Assembly: GCF_014529935.1 (NCBI RefSeq)
Contig: NZ_JACVFC010000001.1
Location: 2,046,001 to 2,110,000 of the forward strand
Source: Chitinophaga qingshengii
Lineage (GTDB): Bacteria; Bacteroidota; Bacteroidia; Chitinophagales; Chitinophagaceae
Reading direction: 5' to 3'
Length of the DNA: 64,000 nucleotides
Position numbers and translations under genes: made by a program. Under the pieces are notes generated by a model that ran no database searches, was not told the DNA's origin, and saw only the letters and a list, made by a program, of their open reading frames with translations. This document shows positions 52,453-60,615 of this stretch, piece after piece (positions within the stretch are counted from its first letter, which is position 1; every line of letters begins with the position of its first letter).

Positions 52453-53177
52453 TGTTACTGGCCCTCGCCGTCGCCCCGGGACTGGCCATCTGCCTTCTGA
52501 TGTTCATTATCGACAAATATGACCCGGAACCGGTGGGCCTGTTGATCAAAAGTTTTCTCCTCGGCATGGTCTGCGTGATCATGCCGCTGGCATTTCAGCT
52601 GCTCGCCTCGGTATTCGGTTTCCGGGAAGCCAACGAAAACCTGTTCGATACGGCCTTCTTTGCCTTCGGCATCGTAGGCCTCTCGGAAGAAACGGCCAAA
52701 TTCCTGGTGCTACGCCTCTACGCCTATCCTAAAAAGGCTTTCAACGAACCACTGGATGGTATCGTATATGCGGTGATGATAGGCATGGGCTTCGCTACCC
52801 TTGAAAATATCGCCTATGTCGGCCAGTTTGGTTTGGGCACCGGGGTAGCGCGTATGTTCCTCTCCGTGCCTGCCCACGCCACCTTTGCCATATTGATGGG
52901 ATATTATGTGGGCCTGGCTAAGTTTATACCCGAACAACGCGACGCCCTCCTCTTCAAAGGAGTGATGACCGCCGTATTTTTCCACGGCGCCTTCGATTTT
53001 TTCCTGTTCTCCGGCAACAATATCCTGGCGCTGGGAGCAGCCGTTTTTACGCTCGTTATCGCCGCCAGACTATCTTACAAGGCTACCCGCAAAGATGTAT
53101 TGCTCTCCAAAAGATTATTCCGGAAAGAAGTGAAAGGACCTGTGCTTCAGGAAGGGGAAGAAGACGACCTGTTATAA
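52449..53177 (+). CDS. PrsW-family intramembrane metalloprotease
   Basis: A multi-pass membrane protein of 242 residues. Membrane segments are seen near the N-terminus ('LLALAVAPGLAICLLMFIID'), then 'SFLLGMVCVIMPLAFQLLAS', and further ones to ~220. Family motifs for the metal site: 'LSEETAKFLVLR' (EExxK), 'GIVYAVMIGMGFATLENIAY' (with the conserved Glu), 'VPAHATFAILMGYYVG' (His) and 'AVFFHGAFDFF' (His). PrsW of Bacillus starts anti-sigma cleavage before the site-2 protease; the target here is unknown. Its ATG overlaps the polX stop by four bases, so they are co-translated. Confidence 0.93.
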   Translation: MMLLALAVAPGLAICLLMFIIDKYDPEPVGLLIKSFLLGMVCVIMPLAFQLLASVFGFREANENLFDTAFFAFGIVGLSEETAKFLVLRLYAYPKKAFNEPLDGIVYAVMIGMGFATLENIAYVGQFGLGTGVARMFLSVPAHATFAILMGYYVGLAKFIPEQRDALLFKGVMTAVFFHGAFDFFLFSGNNILALGAAVFTLVIAARLSYKATRKDVLLSKRLFRKEVKGPVLQEGEEDDLL

Positions 53178-53212
53178 TTATGGTTCTGCTCATACAAGAC
53201 CCGGAGATTAGT

Positions 53213-53220
53213 TATCTTTG
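53213..53220 (+). promoter_or_regulatory. -7 promoter box upstream of the DsbA-like gene
   Basis: TATCTTTG matches TAnnTTTG exactly and lies 55 bases before the DsbA-like gene start. No TTTG is found at the -33 distance, so this is a partial match. Confidence 0.4.
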
Positions 53221-53274
53221 TAGCCGCCTTGCACTTTTTCAAACGGCTAACCGCTAAAAGCTAAATGCCTGTCT

Positions 53275-53910
53275 ATGCGCTTTATATATGTCTATGATCC
53301 GCTTTGCGGCTGGTGCTACGGGTTTACGCCGGTAGTCATGCAGTTTCAGCAACTGCACAGCGGTGACATGGAATTTGATATCCTCTCCGGTGGTATGATA
53401 GTAGGAGATAACCGCCACCCGTTCTCTACGATGACGGCTTACATTCAGCGCGAACATACCAACGTGGAAGAGATGACAGGCGTGAAATTCGGACCCGCTT
53501 TTCTCGAAAAGCTGCTGCCTTCGGAAGAAATGATGGACTCAGAAAAACCCTCGGTGGCACTCACCGTTTTTAAGACTTACCAACCTGCCAACGCGATCTC
53601 TTTTGCACATGATATGCAACACGCGCTCAATTACGATGGACTGAGCCTTAATCACGACAGCACCTACCGGAAACTGATTCAGAAATTTGGCCTTCCGGAA
53701 GATGAATTCATCAGCCGCCTGCACGACGAGCGCCTGCGATATGAAACAAACCAGGAGTTCCAACTGGTACAGAACTGGGGCATCACCGGTTTCCCGGCTG
53801 CCATACTGGACACCGGAAAACAATTGTACCTCTGCGCCAGAGGATACACACCGCTCGACCGGCTGCAACAAACGGTCGATAACATTATTCAGGAAAGTAA
53901 CCGTTTATAA
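53275..53910 (+). CDS. DsbA/FrnE-like thioredoxin-fold protein
   Basis: A 211-residue cytosolic member of the DsbA superfamily of the FrnE/2-hydroxychromene isomerase branch. The active site CGWC is at residues 11-14 ('VYDPLCGWCYGFTPV'). The inserted helical region (~60-160) and the cis-Pro loop 'NWGITGFPAAILDTGKQLYL' (~170-190) complete the fold. There is no signal peptide, so it would act as a cytosolic oxidoreductase or isomerase. The GNAT gene follows 10 bases later. Confidence 0.92.
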   Translation: MRFIYVYDPLCGWCYGFTPVVMQFQQLHSGDMEFDILSGGMIVGDNRHPFSTMTAYIQREHTNVEEMTGVKFGPAFLEKLLPSEEMMDSEKPSVALTVFKTYQPANAISFAHDMQHALNYDGLSLNHDSTYRKLIQKFGLPEDEFISRLHDERLRYETNQEFQLVQNWGITGFPAAILDTGKQLYLCARGYTPLDRLQQTVDNIIQESNRL

Positions 53911-53920
53911 TACACAAATC

Positions 53921-54415
53921 ATGTATCGCGTAAAATCAACATCAGTAGCCGACATTCCCGTTATACAGGAGTTGACTGAGAGAATCTGGAAACCAACGTA
54001 CAAAAGTATCCTCGAGCCTGCACAAATCGATTATATGATCGATATGATGTACAGCACTGCTTCTCTGACGAAGCAACTCACAGAGTTAAATCACAAATTC
54101 ATTGTCCTGCAGGATAATAAAAGACCTATCGGTTACGCTTCCTATAGCCCTACCGATACGGAAGGCGTCTATAAACTGCATAAAATTTACCTCGATCCCA
54201 GCTACCAGGGCAAAGGCGTAGGCCGTTTTTTCCTGGACACTGTTTGCCGCCAGGTGAAAAACCTCGGCGCTACCATCCTCGAACTGGACGTTAACCGCTA
54301 TAATAAAGCCCGCTTTTTCTACGAGAAAATGGGATTCTCTACCTACGATGAGAAAGATACCGATATCGGTAACGGATATGTGATGGAAGACTATGTAATG
54401 AGGAAAACATTATAA
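53921..54415 (+). CDS. GNAT-family N-acetyltransferase
   Basis: A 164-residue GNAT enzyme; starts at 53921 (MYRVKSTSVADIPVIQELTE), although the frame is open further upstream inside the DsbA-like gene. The acetyl-CoA-binding motif A is 'LHKIYLDPSYQGKGVGRFFL' (the R/QxxGxG/A loop as QGKGVG), followed by motif B 'LELDVNRYNKARFFYEKMGF'. The protein or small-molecule target is unknown. Co-transcribed with the DsbA-like gene (10-base gap). Confidence 0.93.
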   Translation: MYRVKSTSVADIPVIQELTERIWKPTYKSILEPAQIDYMIDMMYSTASLTKQLTELNHKFIVLQDNKRPIGYASYSPTDTEGVYKLHKIYLDPSYQGKGVGRFFLDTVCRQVKNLGATILELDVNRYNKARFFYEKMGFSTYDEKDTDIGNGYVMEDYVMRKTL

Positions 54416-54560
54416 AAAAAAGAGCCCGGTAAGGACATACCAGGCTATTCCCAAGTTAACCATTAAAAGACACAACTCTTTTTATTTTGAGTTATTTTAT
54501 TAATTCCTTCTAACATTACCTACGATAAACGGATTATCGTGGATTTACAAATAATAAAAA

Positions 54561-54602
54561 AAGCAGCATCTTTTATATTTTAATATAAAGGATGCTGCTT
54601 TT
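54561..54602 (+). terminator. terminator downstream of the GNAT gene
   Basis: A 19-bp stem (AAGCAGCATCTTTTATATT / AATATAAAGGATGCTGCTT, one G-T pair, two-base loop) is followed by T-rich sequence; an A-run precedes it, so it may work both ways. It lies 146 bases past the GNAT stop. Confidence 0.75.
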
Positions 54603-54610
54603 AAATTTAT

Positions 54611-54647
54611 TAAAGAAAAAATTCCCGCATAGTAACTATGCGGGAAT
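54611..54647 (-). terminator. terminator of the minus-strand adhesin-related operon
   Basis: ATTCCCGCATAG / CTATGCGGGAAT with a three-base loop; read on the minus strand it is followed by TTTTTTCTTT. It lies 50 bases past the stop of the propeller/Calx-beta gene. Confidence 0.85.
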
Positions 54648-54696
54648 GTAGGTGTTGCCTGAAACAGCGTATATCGGTTATTGATTCAAGCCAGGA

Positions 54697-57180
54697 TTAC
54701 TTAGTTGTCAACACTGTTCCTTCCTCGTTATCATCATCATGGATAACAGCTACTGCTTTATTCAGTTTCAGCTCAGGTGAAATCTTCAGCACACCGGCAT
54801 TGTTGGCGGCTGTCACGTCACGAAGCTTCACCGCTACTACGGCATCGGCTTCTCTGATACGGTCGTTTACTACCGCTACCTGGATGTCTGTTTCGCTAAA
54901 GGCGCAGTCACCGGTGATTTTCACCATGTCGCCGTTCATGATCACGAACTTACGGCCATACGCGGCTGCACTCATGGAATCTACCCCGAAGTAAATGTTG
55001 ATATCACTACCAGTACAGTTGGTCTGCACCGTTCCATCCGCCGCTTTTACCAGGATACACTTAAACATGCTCACCGGCGCGGTGGCGGATTCATTGGCAT
55101 CGGTCAGTTTTACCAGCGTAATATGAGCCGCCTGGTCCTGGATATACTGGGAAGCGGAAATAGAGGTAACGTCACCGTTATAGCCTACAATGGCTTCGTT
55201 CTCTGCTTTGATTTCGCTGAGTACCAGCACTACGGTCTCGGCCAGCTCAAAACGGTTGTCATCTTTCACTTTTACAGACAGACTGGCTGTGCTGGCGCCA
55301 TTCTCAATGGCAAACGGCGCTTTGATGCTGCTCACAAAATCAGCGCCCGGTAAAGCGGTACCATTGCCGAATTTATAGGTCAGCCTTACCGGTTTGGCGG
55401 TGGCGTTGATCAACGGGGTACCATCGCGTTTGAATAAACCTGCGGAGAATACCACATCGGTATTAGGTTCCGCGCCATTTGTACCGCCAATGAATTTCAC
55501 CATGGCTGGCTGATCTAAAATGGTTACTTCGCCTTTTGCCTTTGTAAGGTGCAAATCCGACGCATCCATGATCTCTACATGGAAAGATTCTTTGCCTTCC
55601 AGCAGGTTATCACTTTTTACCGGTATCTGGATAGTTTTGGAGATAATAGCGCCTGCGGCAAATTCAGAAGGAACAAAGGAGATCGTACCTTCTGTAATGT
55701 CGAAATCGCCCTGACCGGCGCCGCCTTTATGCGGAATGGTTTTGTAATGTACGTTCACAGGGGTACGTACGCCATTGCTTCTGAGGAAGCCGGAAAGTGT
55801 GATCGTTAAGGAAGCGTTGGATAAACCATTCAACGGCTCAGACACCGCGATATCGTTAATGGATACGCCATGGCTGATTTTGATGATACGGTTGCCGTCT
55901 TCGTCACCACCGCCTGCTGCCAGGATTTCGCCGGAAGGGCTCATTAACAGGGAAGCCAGCGTGGTTTTAGCATCGTATTTGCCCAGCTGTTTGTCAAACA
56001 TCAGTTCACCATCAGGGGTCAGTTTAATCAGGCGATATCCTTCCCGGGTGACTACACACATTTCATCATCTTCTGTGAGCAACAGGTGCTGGAATACGGT
56101 ACCGGTGTTCTTGTTAACAACCTGTGTACCATCAGGCAGTAATTTGACGATTTTACCGGTGTTCATGCCGATGTTACCGCCAGCTGCTACTACTTTACCG
56201 TTTTTACCCACTTCCAGGGCGTACAGGGCGGCGTCCACTTCCTTGTTGAACAGCTCTGTACCATCCGGACGCAGCTTCACGATACGGCCTTTATCTTTCT
56301 CTTCTGCGCAGGCAAAAATCTGACCCAGGTCATTCACCTTCATGGCATTAAATTTACCATCTACGGTGCTGTATTCTTTATCGAATACCACCTGGCCTTC
56401 AGCGTTTACTTTGGCGATACGGCTGGCGTTGCCGGTACCATAGGCGCCACCGCCCATAGCGAGAAGGGAACCATCTTCCAGCAACAGCATTTTTTCAAAT
56501 ACAGCACCGGGTTTACCAAAAGTAAGTTCAAATTGTTTTTCACCTTTACCATCTACTTTTACCATAAAGGCTTTACCCTGACCGTCTCCTACGTCGCCGC
56601 CAACAGCCACAATATTCTCGTCTTCGTCGATCAATACATTTGTAAATACGTTGTGTGCACCAAAACCTTTATCAAATTCAATTTTACCTTCCGCGCTCAT
56701 TTTGGTGATGCGGGCCTGTGCAGGCTTGCTGCCATCTACGCCTACGGTGATGTAGTTACCATGACGGTCGGCAATAATTTTGGTGAAATAACCACCCTGG
56801 CCATTGCCAATGCTTTTATCAAAGACAACTTCGCCGGTGGCGTTTAATTTGGTAATACGGGCGTTGCCGTATGCGATGGTACCGCCACCTACAGCGACCA
56901 GTTCGTTTTTAGGCAACAATAATAAATCCTGGTAAGCTACCAGCCCGCCCTTGTTTAAGCGGGTATTAAAAATAGGAGTTCCCGTGGAGGATAATTTGGT
57001 AATACATCCGTTATCCAATCCACCGCCGATAGCAACAATAGCATTGTTCTCCGCAATAGCCAGCTTACGGTACTGGTTTTTGGGAGCGCCCATGCTTTTG
57101 TTGAACACAACTGGCATTTCCTGGGCAAAGACCTGTGAGCCTATTCCCAGCAACAGCATTAGTGATGCAAACTTGTTCAT
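54697..57180 (-). CDS. secreted beta-propeller and Calx-beta repeat protein
   Basis: An 827-residue exported protein (signal MNKFASLMLLLGIGSQVFAQ). Residues ~20-440 contain about ten ~40-residue repeats of the delta-60/propeller type, each like 'LSSTGTPIFNTRLNKGG', 'ITKLNATGEVVFDKSIGNGQ' and 'IVAVGGDVGDGQGKAFMVKV'. Residues ~445-820 hold Calx-beta-like modules with the acidic turn 'DNLLEGKESFHVEI', 'DNRFELAETVVLVL' and 'NDRIREADAVVAVK'. No C-terminal type IX sorting domain is evident at its end (NEEGTVLTTK). It is the last gene of a minus-strand set with an OmpA lipoprotein, PorP/SprF and a giant Calx-beta adhesin, suggesting a cell-surface partner of that adhesin. Confidence 0.88.
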   Translation of the reverse strand: MNKFASLMLLLGIGSQVFAQEMPVVFNKSMGAPKNQYRKLAIAENNAIVAIGGGLDNGCITKLSSTGTPIFNTRLNKGGLVAYQDLLLLPKNELVAVGGGTIAYGNARITKLNATGEVVFDKSIGNGQGGYFTKIIADRHGNYITVGVDGSKPAQARITKMSAEGKIEFDKGFGAHNVFTNVLIDEDENIVAVGGDVGDGQGKAFMVKVDGKGEKQFELTFGKPGAVFEKMLLLEDGSLLAMGGGAYGTGNASRIAKVNAEGQVVFDKEYSTVDGKFNAMKVNDLGQIFACAEEKDKGRIVKLRPDGTELFNKEVDAALYALEVGKNGKVVAAGGNIGMNTGKIVKLLPDGTQVVNKNTGTVFQHLLLTEDDEMCVVTREGYRLIKLTPDGELMFDKQLGKYDAKTTLASLLMSPSGEILAAGGGDEDGNRIIKISHGVSINDIAVSEPLNGLSNASLTITLSGFLRSNGVRTPVNVHYKTIPHKGGAGQGDFDITEGTISFVPSEFAAGAIISKTIQIPVKSDNLLEGKESFHVEIMDASDLHLTKAKGEVTILDQPAMVKFIGGTNGAEPNTDVVFSAGLFKRDGTPLINATAKPVRLTYKFGNGTALPGADFVSSIKAPFAIENGASTASLSVKVKDDNRFELAETVVLVLSEIKAENEAIVGYNGDVTSISASQYIQDQAAHITLVKLTDANESATAPVSMFKCILVKAADGTVQTNCTGSDINIYFGVDSMSAAAYGRKFVIMNGDMVKITGDCAFSETDIQVAVVNDRIREADAVVAVKLRDVTAANNAGVLKISPELKLNKAVAVIHDDDNEEGTVLTTK

Positions 57181-57600
57181 TTTGTTAGTTTGATATACGC
57201 AATAAAAAATTCTGTTTACAGTATGGTGATTTCACACCTTCTATTCACCCCTTGGTTGCAGGATGAACTTCTCCCGGTCTATATCCGGCAAATACCGGCT
57301 GGCTACCAGCACCGGCCGGGGAGAGCCGGAATAGTTGATCCGGATACGACCCGCTTCTACCCCACGACTGAGCAAACACCCGTGATGCAAATTTGTTCAT
57401 TTTATTAGTTTGAGATACGCATTAAAAAATTCTGTTTACTGTATGGTAATTTCACACCTTCTGTTCACCCCCTGCTGAAGAATGAACTTCTCCCGGTCCA
57501 CATCCAGCGAATACTGGCTGGCTACCAGCACCGGCCGGGTAGAGCCGAAATAGTTGATCCGGATGCGATCCGCTTCTACCCCACGGCTAAGCAAACACTC
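57163..57600. repeat. diverged 220-bp tandem duplication at the 3' end of the OmpA gene
   Basis: The segments 57163-57380 and 57383-57600 align end to end at an offset of 220 bases (for example the runs 'TTCTGTTTACAGTATGGTGA' and 'TTCTGTTTACTGTATGGTAA', and 'CCGGCTGGCTACCAGCACCG' present in the first copy). The copy at 57383-57600 is the real 3' end of the OmpA gene plus spacer; the other copy includes the first codons of the propeller gene and a broken OmpA tail. Confidence 0.85.
57217..57380 (-). pseudogene. truncated duplicate of the OmpA C-terminal tail
   Basis: Read on the minus strand it gives 'CLLSRGVEAGRIRINYSGSP' and 'RPVLVASRYLPDIDREKFIL' then a premature stop, against 'CLLSRGVEADRIRINYFGST' in the intact gene. 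Substitutions and a frameshift before the final 'NRRCEIT' segment show that it has no coding role. Confidence 0.75.
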
Positions 57601-59655
57601 CTGGATATAGGCGGCCCTGTTTTTAGACAAGGCCAGGTTGTATTTTTCGGTACCAATAATATCGGTATGCCCGTTAACGATGATTAACCGCTGTGGCTGG
57701 GCTTTCCAGATATAGAAGATGGAATCGAGCTTACGCCATTCCTTATCTTGCGGGATATAGGAATTAAGATCGAAGTACACTGCCCCCGGTATTTTCCACA
57801 TAGATACAGGCATTCGGCTGGCGCTGTCGGCACTCAGCGTATAGGCGCTTACGTGAATTTCACTGCTATCGTTTGTTTGTTTTTTTCCGGTAGATGCGGA
57901 CTGTGTCTTTCCAACGGCTGATGCCTGCCAGTTAAGTTGTTCGGGTTTACCATCTATGGTATGTTGCCCTTCATTGGGCGCGGTGGCGGCCGTTACGGCG
58001 CGGGCGGCTGTAGCAACAGCAGGCGCAGGATGGGCAAGGTTCTGCCAGGGTATCATCTCCGGCGAACTGTCCACCACATTATCGGCATAATCTTTTACTT
58101 CACGGGAAGACGTACTAACGGGAACGGCTGTATGTACCACCGCAGGCACGGCTGGTTTTTCCTCCGCTTTCACAACCGGAGCCAGGTTATCATAGGATTT
58201 ATCCCCTACTAAAGTCAGCTGTTGACGGCCATCCGTCTCCATCATGGTATAAGGCACTTTGTCGTCGTCATTTACCGGCTTGCCGGGATAAGGCAGTCCC
58301 AGTTGTCTCAAAGGATTTTTCTTCAGATTTAATACATAGATATGGTCATTATCATGTACACCGGAACGGTCCGATGTAAAGTATAATAACAATTTGGATT
58401 CATCCAGCACAGCATTCAGATCGTCAAACTGGGTGTTCACCGGGTACGGCAGGTGTACCGGCCCTTCCTCCGGTTTCTTCAGGTCGATCATGAATATATC
58501 CAGTCCGCCAAAACCCTGTAAACCGTTGGAAGAAAAGAACAACTTGTCTCCCATAATAAACGGATACAATTCATTGCCGTTGGTATTTACCTTCGGGCCC
58601 ATGTTCACAGGCGCTTTCCAGCGTTTTTCGGCTTTGTCCCAGTCAGTGTAGTAAATATCCGTACCACCCTGACCGCCAGGCATATCGGACGCAAAGTACA
58701 AACGTTTACCATTTGAAGCAACTGATGGATGCAGGAAAGACCAGGAATCTGAAGATTTTCCCAGTTTTACCGGCACCGGTTTACTCCAGGCATCATGATT
58801 TTCCTGGTAGGTAGCGGCCAACAGCTGCGTGCCGTTGTTATAATTGATGTAGGAATTTTTCTCGTTTTTAACATCGGTAAACCGGTTAGAGGTGTAAATC
58901 ACTCTCTTTCCCTGATCGTAGAAAGAGGCCGGCCCGACCTGTAAAATGCCTTTCAGACTGTTGTTGAACGGCTCAATACCATCTTCCGAGATCATGTAAA
59001 GTTTGGAATTGGTGTAAAAAGACTGGGCTTCATTCTTCTTAAAATCATTGGAAAGAAAAACAATGTTGTCTTTATACAATGCCAGCCCATACTGGTATCC
59101 GGGTAAATTAAGCCGAAGGCTGTCTACCTTTACATTGCGAAGTGAATCGCGGTTATAGAAGTTGTAATAATTTACCAGCGATTCCTGCAGATTGGTAAAG
59201 CGGGCGTTGTTTTTATAGGCATTGGCATATACTTCGCTGGTTTGCCGGGCCTTTTCTACTCTGCCGGTACGTTTCAACAGATCAATGTAAGTGGTTACGT
59301 CTGTCACCAGCACATCGTCGCTGGGTTTGTAGAGCAGCTCATCATAGAGGCTGACCGTCTTTTCAAATTGCCGGGTTTCAAAATAAATACGGGCCAGCTG
59401 GAATTTTGCCTGCCGCCGGGCGTTTTCATTACCGCCGTTATTAATCGCTTCATTACAAAGCGATATCGCCCTTTCATATTCCTGTCTTTTAAACAATCGT
59501 TCCGCTCGCCGTACTTTAGACATGCTGCTGCCCATACCGCCGGATGTATGGTCTTTAACAAACGCGCAGGAACCTGTCATGATCAGCACACCCAGGAGAA
59601 GCGCCAGGTTGCCAACATGGTAATTTCGCAATCGTTCCGTGAAGAGGGATTTCAT
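57436..59655 (-). CDS. PorE-like OmpA lipoprotein: TPR / PD40 propeller / OmpA_C
   Basis: A 739-residue outer-membrane lipoprotein (signal to 'LLGVLIMTGSCAFVKD', Cys at ~30). Domains: TPR-like helices (~50-175, 'AERLFKRQEYERAISLCNEA'), a PD40/WD-like propeller (~190-460, with 'LYFASDMPGGQGGTDIYYTD' and 'KLFFSSNGLQGFGGLDIFMI'), a low-complexity Ala/Thr/Val linker (~500-620), and a C-terminal OmpA peptidoglycan-binding domain (~625-739, 'IIVNGHTDIIGTEKYNLALS', 'LSRGVEADRIRINYFGSTRP'). This order resembles PorE of the type IX secretion system, which anchors the machinery to the wall; the carboxypeptidase-regulatory module of PorE is not evident here. Encoded directly after PorP/SprF. Confidence 0.9.
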   Translation of the reverse strand: MKSLFTERLRNYHVGNLALLLGVLIMTGSCAFVKDHTSGGMGSSMSKVRRAERLFKRQEYERAISLCNEAINNGGNENARRQAKFQLARIYFETRQFEKTVSLYDELLYKPSDDVLVTDVTTYIDLLKRTGRVEKARQTSEVYANAYKNNARFTNLQESLVNYYNFYNRDSLRNVKVDSLRLNLPGYQYGLALYKDNIVFLSNDFKKNEAQSFYTNSKLYMISEDGIEPFNNSLKGILQVGPASFYDQGKRVIYTSNRFTDVKNEKNSYINYNNGTQLLAATYQENHDAWSKPVPVKLGKSSDSWSFLHPSVASNGKRLYFASDMPGGQGGTDIYYTDWDKAEKRWKAPVNMGPKVNTNGNELYPFIMGDKLFFSSNGLQGFGGLDIFMIDLKKPEEGPVHLPYPVNTQFDDLNAVLDESKLLLYFTSDRSGVHDNDHIYVLNLKKNPLRQLGLPYPGKPVNDDDKVPYTMMETDGRQQLTLVGDKSYDNLAPVVKAEEKPAVPAVVHTAVPVSTSSREVKDYADNVVDSSPEMIPWQNLAHPAPAVATAARAVTAATAPNEGQHTIDGKPEQLNWQASAVGKTQSASTGKKQTNDSSEIHVSAYTLSADSASRMPVSMWKIPGAVYFDLNSYIPQDKEWRKLDSIFYIWKAQPQRLIIVNGHTDIIGTEKYNLALSKNRAAYIQECLLSRGVEADRIRINYFGSTRPVLVASQYSLDVDREKFILQQGVNRRCEITIQ

Positions 59656-59665
59656 AACATTTTTT

Positions 59666-60580
59666 TTAGAAGTACCGCGGGGCCACCACTTTCCATTTGG
59701 ACCAGGAAAAACGATAATTGATCATTACTTCGTGGGAAACTGTTTGTGCGCCTTTTAGGTTGGACTGCATGGGACTGTCATAAGAATATCCCAGTTGCAG
59801 GCTTTTGTTCAGCTGCACTTGTACAAGACCGGTCATCGTTTTTTCGGAACGCCAGGATGCGCCCAGCCATACCACATTTTTTAAGAGAATATTCGCGTTG
59901 AGATCATACTGCACGCCGGTGCCTTTTACGATCCTCAACAGCACATTGGGTTTGAGTTTTACGTTGTCATTAATGGTCAGTAGGTATCCGGATTGAATAA
60001 AATAATGCGATTGTACGGTCACTTTGTTCACACTGTTGCCCAGGTCAAAACTTTTAAACATAGGCGCTGATACACCTACAAAAAAGTGATCGGTAAACAA
60101 CATGAAACCAAAGCCCACATCTGTTTTCCAATAACTCTGGTTCTGCGCAAATGCCGGGTCGGAGGTGGACAGGGAATTATTGTCTTCCCGGTATTGTGAC
60201 ATGCCCCCTTTCAGCCCCATGGCGAGGTATAACTTTTCGTTCAGCTTTACCCGTTGGGATATGTTAAAATGCACACCTGTCTGCGAATTCACCGTGATTT
60301 TTTCATTCATCAGCGACACACCCAAACTGGTGTTGGTAGCCTTCAGTGGGGTATAAAAAGAAGCGGTAGCCGTTTTGGGCGCCCCGTCAACACCCACCCA
60401 TTGGTTGCGGCCAACGGCCGTCAGGCTGGAAGACTCGTCCATGGAGGGATAGGCCGGGTTAATGATCATTCCGTTAAACATATACTGGGAATAGATCGGC
60501 TGTTGCTGCGCCCACCCTTTCAGGCAGCAGCAACAGCATAATACTGTTATCCCTAAAGCTGTAATAAGTCGCTTATTCAT
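59666..60580 (-). CDS. PorP/SprF-family type IX secretion membrane protein
   Basis: A predicted outer-membrane barrel of about 305 residues. The preferred start at 60580 gives a signal peptide (MNKRLITALGITVLCCCCCL, cut near GWAQQ); the frame runs to 60670 but overlaps the adhesin gene. The family signature follows the cleavage site: 'QPIYSQYMFNGMIINPAYPS'. Later strands include 'GVSAPMFKSFDLGNSVNKV' and the C-terminus 'SKWKVVAPRYF' ends in Phe. SprF-type proteins are required to secrete SprB-like giant adhesins carrying a type B C-terminal domain; the adhesin gene directly upstream fits that role. The OmpA lipoprotein gene follows 10 bases later. Confidence 0.93.
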   Translation of the reverse strand: MNKRLITALGITVLCCCCCLKGWAQQQPIYSQYMFNGMIINPAYPSMDESSSLTAVGRNQWVGVDGAPKTATASFYTPLKATNTSLGVSLMNEKITVNSQTGVHFNISQRVKLNEKLYLAMGLKGGMSQYREDNNSLSTSDPAFAQNQSYWKTDVGFGFMLFTDHFFVGVSAPMFKSFDLGNSVNKVTVQSHYFIQSGYLLTINDNVKLKPNVLLRIVKGTGVQYDLNANILLKNVVWLGASWRSEKTMTGLVQVQLNKSLQLGYSYDSPMQSNLKGAQTVSHEVMINYRFSWSKWKVVAPRYF

Positions 60581-60615
60581 AGGTATCAGCTTGAATATTT
60601 TTACCAATAATGATC

